From CAJQQY01 sp964564545 (GTDB lineage: Bacteria; Bacteroidota; Bacteroidia; Chitinophagales; Saprospiraceae): a DNA stretch of 64,000 nucleotides. The stretch spans positions 29,250-93,249 of the forward strand of contig CAZMBP010000023.1 in NCBI GenBank assembly GCA_964564545.1. Direction: 5' to 3'. The notes beneath the pieces were generated by a model. That model did not search any database and had not been told where the DNA came from. It saw nothing but the letters and a program-made list of their open reading frames with translations. Of this stretch, positions 58,462-64,000 are shown piece after piece (the stretch's first letter is position 1; every line of letters begins with the position of its first letter). The position numbers and the translations under genes are program-made.

Positions 58462-60746
58462 GTTACGATTTGCAACTTCGCATACTTTAGCATGATCCTT
58501 CTCTCAGGACTTTCTATTCCTTGAAACATAATGGTAGCCACTCTATTATCAACGGCTCCATCAATGCTAATTACTCTTCCTTCACCAAATCTCAAATGTA
58601 ATACTTTCATTCCTGCTTGAACTTTGGAAGGTGAATCAGGTTTAAAAGTACTTGGATCAACTGCGAATTTTGGGGCAGCGACAGTTCCTCTTCTTTTGAA
58701 ATTCCCCTTCACTCCTGAAGAAATTCGGTCTTGTTTTCTTCCTGAGCCTGATCCAATATTCATACTTCCTCCCACACTTAATGAAGTATCAAAATGTTGT
58801 GGAGAAATTTCATTTAAGAATCGACTAGGTTGATCATTTCTCAATTTTCCAAACTTATATCTTCCCCTTGCAAATGATAATGTCAAATATTGTTCAGCTC
58901 TAGTAATTGCTACATAAAACAATCGACGCTCCTCATCCAAACCTTCTTTGCTTTCCATCGACATAAATGAGGGAAATAAATTCTCTTCTAATCCTACTAC
59001 AAAAACTGATTTGAACTCCAATCCTTTAGCCGAATGAACCGACATTAAAGTAACAAATTCGGTTTCATCTTCTTGCGTGTCCATGTCTGTATGCAGAGCA
59101 ATATTTTGCAAATAACTCGTTAAAGTTTTATCAGGCAAAGTAGCTTCGTCGATGATTTCATCATTTTCTACGAATTCTTTCACTCCATCTAACAATGCAT
59201 TTACATTTTCAATTCTTCCTAATCCTTCAAGAGATTGATCTTTTTGCATCATGGCTAGCAGTCCACTATTTTTCGCCACATGAATCGCAACTTCATAAGC
59301 ATTTGAATTTTCAGCCTTTCGAGTAAAACTCATAATTGCTTTGACAAAATTATTGATCGCGGTTTTTGCTTTGGTACTTGCTTGAACTATTGGCAAACAC
59401 TCCCACATCGTCTTACCTGTTTCGGCAGCCAATGCTGAAATTTTATCAATCGTAGTTTTCCCAATTCCTCTTCGAGGATAATTTAAGATTCGTTTAAGTG
59501 CTTCCTCATCTCGCTTATTAACTGTCAGTCGAAGATAACCTAACAGATCTTTCACTTCTTTTCTTTGATAAAAAGAAAGCCCACCAAACACTTTGTAAGG
59601 AATATTATATCTTCTTAAATATTCTTCAAAAATTCTTGATTGCGAATTCGTTCGGTACAAAATTGCGATCTCATTATTCTTAATATGAAATCTATTTTTT
59701 TGTTCCAAAATTACATCTGCAATTCTTTTCCCCTCCTCTTTATCTGTGATCGCTTGAATGACTTGGATCTTTTGTCCTTCACCTCTATCTGACCAAATCT
59801 TTTTGGGAATCTGTTTTTGATTATTTCGAATCAGTTCATTTGCAGCTTGAACGATATGTTCTGTCGAGCGATAATTTTGTTCTAACTTGAATGTTTTTAA
59901 GTTTTTGAACTCCTTTTCAAAATCCAAAATATTATCTATCGTGGCTCCACGGAAAGCATAAATACTTTGTGCATCATCTCCTACTACACAAATATTTTCA
60001 GGACTTCCTTCGTATCGAACGAACTTTTTAATAATTGCATACTGCAAATAATTCGTATCCTGAAACTCATCGACCAAAAGATATTTAAATCTGTGCCGAT
60101 ATTTTTCTACCACATTATCTGGATTTTGATGGAGCAATCTAAACATTTGAAAAAGCAAATCATCGAAATCCATTGCTCCTGCCTTCTGACATCTCTCTAC
60201 ATATTTTGCATAAATTGCATGAATGTAAGGACGTTTACTCATCTTATCTTGGAGCAGTAATTCTTTATTTTCTTTGTATGCTATTGGTGTAATCAAATTA
60301 CTTTTTGCCGAAGAAATCCTACTTCTAACTCCATTAGCTGCATACACTTTTGTATCCAAATTCATCTCTTTGATGATTGAAGTCAAAAGACTTTTAGAAT
60401 CATCAGTATCATAAATAGTGAAGCTTGAAGCATAACCAATCTTATCTGCTTCTACTCTTAAGATCCGAGCAAAAATTGAGTGAAAAGTTCCAGCCCAAAC
60501 TCTATTGGCTTTTTCTCCCACCACTTTTTCGATTCGAGCCTTCATCTCACGGGCTGACTTATTGGTAAAAGTCAATGCTAAAATTTCCCATGGGGCAACA
60601 CCCTCTTCAATCAAATGTGCAATCCTATAAGTCAAAACTCTAGTCTTTCCCGAACCAGGTCCAGCAATCACTAAAACAGGCCCATCCGTATTGGTTACGG
60701 CAGCTCGTTGAACATCATTCAATTCTTGCAAATAAGATTTCATCAA
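58458..60746 (-). CDS. UvrD/PcrA-type superfamily 1 DNA helicase
   Basis: 762 aa. Q-motif region LNDVQRAAVTNTDGPV, Walker A VIAGPGSGKTRVLTYR, motif Ia TFTNKSAREMKARIE, Walker B LLVDEFQDTNYLQ, motif III VVGDDAQSIYAFRGA, motif IV QNYRSTEHIV, motif V LMSVHSAKGLEFKSVFVVGL and motif VI YVAITRAEQYLTLSFA are all present. The C-terminal Tudor-like module (KVLHLRFGEGRVISID) contacts RNA polymerase in PcrA. It unwinds DNA 3'-5' in repair and transcription-coupled processes. The gene starts 15 bp after the small membrane protein gene, so the two are probably co-transcribed. The start could be either of two adjacent Met codons. Confidence 0.95.
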   Translation of the reverse strand: MMKSYLQELNDVQRAAVTNTDGPVLVIAGPGSGKTRVLTYRIAHLIEEGVAPWEILALTFTNKSAREMKARIEKVVGEKANRVWAGTFHSIFARILRVEADKIGYASSFTIYDTDDSKSLLTSIIKEMNLDTKVYAANGVRSRISSAKSNLITPIAYKENKELLLQDKMSKRPYIHAIYAKYVERCQKAGAMDFDDLLFQMFRLLHQNPDNVVEKYRHRFKYLLVDEFQDTNYLQYAIIKKFVRYEGSPENICVVGDDAQSIYAFRGATIDNILDFEKEFKNLKTFKLEQNYRSTEHIVQAANELIRNNQKQIPKKIWSDRGEGQKIQVIQAITDKEEGKRIADVILEQKNRFHIKNNEIAILYRTNSQSRIFEEYLRRYNIPYKVFGGLSFYQRKEVKDLLGYLRLTVNKRDEEALKRILNYPRRGIGKTTIDKISALAAETGKTMWECLPIVQASTKAKTAINNFVKAIMSFTRKAENSNAYEVAIHVAKNSGLLAMMQKDQSLEGLGRIENVNALLDGVKEFVENDEIIDEATLPDKTLTSYLQNIALHTDMDTQEDETEFVTLMSVHSAKGLEFKSVFVVGLEENLFPSFMSMESKEGLDEERRLFYVAITRAEQYLTLSFARGRYKFGKLRNDQPSRFLNEISPQHFDTSLSVGGSMNIGSGSGRKQDRISSGVKGNFKRRGTVAAPKFAVDPSTFKPDSPSKVQAGMKVLHLRFGEGRVISIDGAVDNRVATIMFQGIESPERRIMLKYAKLQIVT

Positions 60747-60761
60747 GTATATTTTATTGAT

Positions 60762-61232
60762 TTAAACTGTTCCTCTATTTCGATTTCTCCAAACGGAAAG
60801 TAATAATCTTAATGGAAGCAAAGCTGTAACGACCAAGCTTGCTGCACCAAAAAAGTACATCTCAGTCTTTACATAATTGGCAAACCCCCAATGATTATCA
60901 TACTCTAAATTTTTCACTAGCAAATCGATTCCTTGTTCATCTAAGAATGTTCTAACACTTGTAAGTTCATTTACTAAATACGAAAATAGAGGTAAGCAAA
61001 GAAAAAAAATAATCACTTTTAATATTTGTCGATTGGCCAAAAAGGTATGTTTTAATAAAAATATATACCTCGCAAAAGTGATAAAGACAACAATAAAAAG
61101 AATGTTTGGAAATAAGAATGGATAATCGTCAACATTATTTACGATGGGAAATAAAACCCCAAATGCTACAACTGCGGTAAAAATCCACCATACTAATTCC
61201 ATCCGAAGAGATAAAGATTGTTCTTTGTTCAT
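60762..61232 (-). CDS. Four-helix membrane protein of unknown function
   Basis: 156 aa; family not recognised. Helices are at about 12-30 (LVWWIFTAVVAFGVLFPIV), 38-60 (FLFPNILFIVVFITFARYIF), 70-90 (ILKVIIFFLCLPLFSYLV) and 122-145 (FFGAASLVVTALLPLRLLLS). A polar loop between helices 3 and 4 (TSVRTFLDEQGIDLLVKNLE) and a basic C-terminus (WRNRNRGTV) suggest the tail is cytoplasmic. It lies 15 bp upstream of the helicase gene in the same direction. The pairing may be incidental. Confidence 0.8.
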   Translation of the reverse strand: MNKEQSLSLRMELVWWIFTAVVAFGVLFPIVNNVDDYPFLFPNILFIVVFITFARYIFLLKHTFLANRQILKVIIFFLCLPLFSYLVNELTSVRTFLDEQGIDLLVKNLEYDNHWGFANYVKTEMYFFGAASLVVTALLPLRLLLSVWRNRNRGTV

Positions 61233-61382
61233 ATCTAATTTACTTAGCTAAAAAATAATAATTGTTTTTTTAATGATTTTCTAGCTTTCTAACAAGGAGG
61301 GCAAATTTAAGTTTTTTTAAAAGAAAAAAGATATAAAAAAGTTACTTACAAGTTAGTAAGAAAGGTTTTATTGGAAAGCCAT

Positions 61383-63698
61383 CTATTTAAATAGTACAAA
61401 TTTTTTCGCCTCTTTAAAGTCTTGATTTTTAAAAATCAGTATGTATGAATTATTTGGTAGATAAGAAAAATCAAAATACAGCTTTTCATTTTTGGGTAAA
61501 AGAACATTACTCTTATTGTAAACTGTTCTTCCTAAAATATCAGTTAGTATTAACTCCCCCAAAATATCCTCCGAGAAATTATTATAAATATAAAAATTGC
61601 CGCTATTCGGATTCGGAGCAAGTAAAAGTTTAGTATTTGGATCTATCATACTATCCTCAACACAATGAAAATCAAATGTTGAAAGATTGAAAAATTCTGT
61701 TATATGTTTTTCGACAACACAAGGCCGATTCTCAATGAAATTAATAATTGTATTATCGAGTGTATCTCTCCAATCAGAAATGCTTTCGTAATAGTCCCAT
61801 CTTTTAATATGACGTGGCATTTCTGGTTCAAATAGTTCTTCTAATATATTTAGTTTTTCAATAAGTGGTTCTTTTTGAAAATTATTATTTAAAAGCTCAG
61901 CATACCTCGTTATAAATTTGCTCTTAAAATCTTCATTTTTAATTAACTTTCTAAACAATAATGTAGAACCTAACGAGTTAGGCCAAATTATTGACGAATC
62001 AGTTGGCGTCATATGATAAAACATATTAGCATTATAATTCCCAAAAGCAGCATCAACATCATAAAATAACCATTTCCATTTTCCATTTTCATTTTTTTCT
62101 TTCCATGCATCAATGTTATTTGCTGGCCAATCAAAATTCCTAAGATACATTTGTAGGATATGATAATCGATGAAGTTTTCTATATCTAGTTTTGTTTTTA
62201 CATATTCATAATTTTCGGTTTCAGCCATATCATTTTCATCGACAAATACCGTCAAATACAAAAAGGGAACATTATAAAATCCTCTTATCTCAACCGAGTC
62301 TTCATGTAAGTTATTACTGTATGCTACATAGCGTTCATCGATTTTATCTCGAATAATTTGAATCCCCCAATATTCTCCATTGAGAAAAACTGCAACTGGT
62401 CTATAATCCAAATAGTCTATCCCGATTTCTCTTGCAATTTCATGAGCCAAAACATCGCTAACTATTGCATTATCCCAAGAACCAAAAGTAGTTTGGAGGA
62501 TAAATCTTTTATACCTTTCGTGCGATCGATGTGGCATCAAATTATAATCAAAATATTTTTTGCCATAGTCATCTCTAGCATATAACTTAAATGACTTTTG
62601 TGCACCTTGTCGAGTCTTTCCTCCATGGATTCTGATTCCTGCATTTTGAGAAAATCCAAGACTTCCATCTTTCTCAAAATATTCTATATGTACAGGTCTT
62701 TCCCATAATTCTCCACGTTGAAAATAATTTCCTGTCCAAGCAGGATCATTTGTACTATAATTTTCACCTGGAACATAAATTCCCTGACTGTGATCAAAAA
62801 GATTATCAGCATCAGTAATTAGTGAAATTACAGGTATTTCATATTTTTCGAATATGACACTATCTACTACATAAGTCTGTGTATAAATTTCACTTGTTCG
62901 AATTCCATTTTGATAGGTAGCGCTTCTTAAAATATTTGCTTTGTCTATTTTATAATTTGGAGCTTCCCATGCTTTGTAACTAATCAATGATTGTTCAGGA
63001 GTTGTTGGAATATTTGATATGATATTATCAGCTGAATATTTATAATCTATCAAGAGCGAATCTGAAAAAATAATGGAACTTTCTGTCGGTATACTTCCAT
63101 CAAGAGTGTAGTAAATTGTATCTCCAGTTAATGATGTAATTTTTTGAAAAAATGAATCAGTATAAAATCCACCTTTGAATTCAAAAGTTAGTTGGTTATT
63201 TAAATTATTAGAGTTGTTTGGAGTTGTAAAAAGGAAGGGAAAAAGATTAATGGAACCATCAGGAGATCTTCCATAAGATTTGTTTTCAGTTAATTCAACA
63301 GGTTCGATATGATCAATTATTTGCCCTAAGTTATTTGACAAAAAAAGTGATTCGCCACTAGATGAAATTTTAAAATTGGTATGTAACTCATCTATATCTA
63401 ATCTATCTTTCCCCGAAGCAAATATTAAAAGAAAACTATGTGGTTGCATTATGATCTCAGGGAATTTCCATTTATTTAATTCATCGCTTTCATCTGATAA
63501 ATAAAAATCCAAAAGATTAATTGGATTATCATTCCCATTAAATAATTCAATCCAATCACTAAAGTCTCCATCCTGATCTGCAATTGTAGTTGTATTATCA
63601 GCCATGAATTCATTGATGACTACTTGACCATTAAATTGAGATGGAAAGAAGATAATAAAAGAAATGGTTACATAGATTACCTTAAGACATAGCTTCAT
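61383..63698 (-). CDS. Secreted CotH-kinase protein with lamin-tail domain and T9SS sorting domain
   Basis: About 771 aa from the ATG at 63698 (MKLCLKVIYVTISFIIFFPS); an ATG 8 codons upstream is possible. After the signal peptide come a lamin-tail domain (about 25-125, VVINEFMADNTTTIADQDGD, WIELFNG), a chitobiase C-terminal-like/FN3-associated domain (about 180-280, TIYYTLDGSIPTESS) and the CotH kinase domain (about 290-650). CotH features are IRIHGGKTRQGAQKSFKLYA, YWGIQIIRDKIDERYV and the DxD-type FYDVDAAFG. A T9SS sorting domain lies at about 695-771 (LAPNPNSGNFYIYNN, LTDILGRTVYN). CotH proteins are atypical kinases of secreted proteins. This one is probably on or outside the surface. Confidence 0.92.
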   Translation of the reverse strand: MKLCLKVIYVTISFIIFFPSQFNGQVVINEFMADNTTTIADQDGDFSDWIELFNGNDNPINLLDFYLSDESDELNKWKFPEIIMQPHSFLLIFASGKDRLDIDELHTNFKISSSGESLFLSNNLGQIIDHIEPVELTENKSYGRSPDGSINLFPFLFTTPNNSNNLNNQLTFEFKGGFYTDSFFQKITSLTGDTIYYTLDGSIPTESSIIFSDSLLIDYKYSADNIISNIPTTPEQSLISYKAWEAPNYKIDKANILRSATYQNGIRTSEIYTQTYVVDSVIFEKYEIPVISLITDADNLFDHSQGIYVPGENYSTNDPAWTGNYFQRGELWERPVHIEYFEKDGSLGFSQNAGIRIHGGKTRQGAQKSFKLYARDDYGKKYFDYNLMPHRSHERYKRFILQTTFGSWDNAIVSDVLAHEIAREIGIDYLDYRPVAVFLNGEYWGIQIIRDKIDERYVAYSNNLHEDSVEIRGFYNVPFLYLTVFVDENDMAETENYEYVKTKLDIENFIDYHILQMYLRNFDWPANNIDAWKEKNENGKWKWLFYDVDAAFGNYNANMFYHMTPTDSSIIWPNSLGSTLLFRKLIKNEDFKSKFITRYAELLNNNFQKEPLIEKLNILEELFEPEMPRHIKRWDYYESISDWRDTLDNTIINFIENRPCVVEKHITEFFNLSTFDFHCVEDSMIDPNTKLLLAPNPNSGNFYIYNNFSEDILGELILTDILGRTVYNKSNVLLPKNEKLYFDFSYLPNNSYILIFKNQDFKEAKKFVLFK

Positions 63699-63868
63699 CC
63701 TTGAATAATTTTTGTTGCCCATTTTAGGAATTCTAATTGAAATGAAATCAAGTTTAAAATTACTAAATAAAGCTAATAATTATGAAACCCCAAAACTCCA
63801 AAGCAACCTAAAATGTCCTTCTTGTTTCAAAACACTTCAAAAAGATTTCATTATAGTTCAAAAAAAAA

Positions 63869-63895
63869 GTCTTGCACAACTTAATGTACAAGACT
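63869..63895 (-). terminator. Terminator of the rRNA operon
   Basis: On the minus strand AGTCTTGTAC/GTGCAAGACT (one G-U pair) closes a 7-nt loop and is followed by TTTTTTTT. It begins about 29 nt after the 3' end of the 5S rRNA. Confidence 0.88.
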
Positions 63896-63923
63896 CTACC
63901 CTTTCAGGATTTTTGTATTAAAA

Positions 63924-64000
63924 TGGCAACGACCTACTCTCCCACCTAAAGGCAGTACCATCAGCGCTGAACGACTTGACTTCTCTGTTCGGAATGGGAA
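63924..64000 (-). rRNA. rrf: 5S ribosomal RNA, 3' part (gene continues past the right edge)
   Basis: Plus-strand text TGGCAACGACCTACTCTCCC is the complement of the conserved 5S 3' end. It is followed by CAGTACCATCAGCGCTGAAC and TTCTCTGTTCGGAATGGGAA, both standard 5S blocks. About 77 of roughly 110 nt are inside the window. The orientation means a full rRNA operon probably lies to the right. Confidence 0.95.

Noticed and set aside
63712..63921. 69-aa plus-strand open frame at the right end
   Set aside because: Covers the CotH gene start, the rRNA terminator and the 5S boundary; no coding signature.

Overview
The window is AT-rich chromosomal DNA from a member of the phylum Bacteroidota. The class is uncertain; a Saprospiria-like lineage is only a guess. 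Direct support comes from three secreted proteins with C-terminal type IX secretion (T9SS) sorting domains, a FecI/FecR/TonB-receptor set whose receptor carries an STN domain, BlaI/M56 and LytTR/histidine-kinase pairs, DUF4837 and DUF4920 proteins, and many upstream regions with the Bacteroidota -7 motif TAnnTTTG. Nothing looks like a prophage, plasmid, transposase or CRISPR array. The gene content is mainly core and envelope-related.

Layout. 1-3784 (minus): TonB-dependent receptor (cut by the left edge), FecR anti-sigma factor and ECF sigma factor, a cell-surface signalling cassette. 4030-5922 (minus): long-chain acyl-CoA synthetase. 6096-9398 (plus): ComEC plus a four-repeat helix-hairpin-helix protein, a DNA-uptake operon. 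9463-14926 (minus): an ABC system with one ATPase, three FtsX-type permeases (two are tandem paralogues) and a LolA-like protein. 15032-18108 (minus): small membrane protein, LytTR regulator and TPR-histidine kinase. 18481-25271: VWA lipoprotein, an unrecognised lipoprotein with a possible clan-CD dyad, a PDZ/T9SS protein, and an M56 sensor peptidase with its BlaI repressor. 25779-29504: sigma-54 (minus) and an M24 aminopeptidase P (plus). 29824-33400: outer-membrane beta-barrel protein and three tandem universal stress proteins. 33711-41234 (plus): class D beta-lactamase, penicillin-binding protein 1A, a membrane glycosyltransferase and a HEAT-cyclophilin fusion. 41380-47011: GcvT, small lipoprotein, GH113-like glycosidase, M23 peptidase, an unusual tRNA-like RNA unit, an HD phosphohydrolase and DUF4920. 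47340-58461: secreted MORN-caspase protein, SRPBCC, DUF4837, a T9SS protein, MurA, a GT2 glycosyltransferase, a response regulator, QueG (minus) and a GT39-like protein. 58458-63698 (minus): UvrD/PcrA helicase, a membrane protein and a CotH-kinase/T9SS protein. The 3' end of a 5S rRNA gene lies at the right edge (minus), so an rRNA operon reads into the window.

The most notable non-coding signals are: (i) a transcription unit at about 45102-45446 with a consensus Bacteroidota promoter, a 120-nt class-II-tRNA-like fold that encodes CCA and has an oversized variable region, two hairpins and a terminator; (ii) a 34-bp loxP-like core at 25525-25558 (13-bp arms differing from loxP at one symmetric position, 8-bp spacer); (iii) several families of dispersed inverted-repeat elements between genes. 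One family shows compensatory base-pair changes between its two copies in this window, and another appears to have donated the stop codon of gcvT.

All functional calls come from reading motifs by eye; no database search was run.
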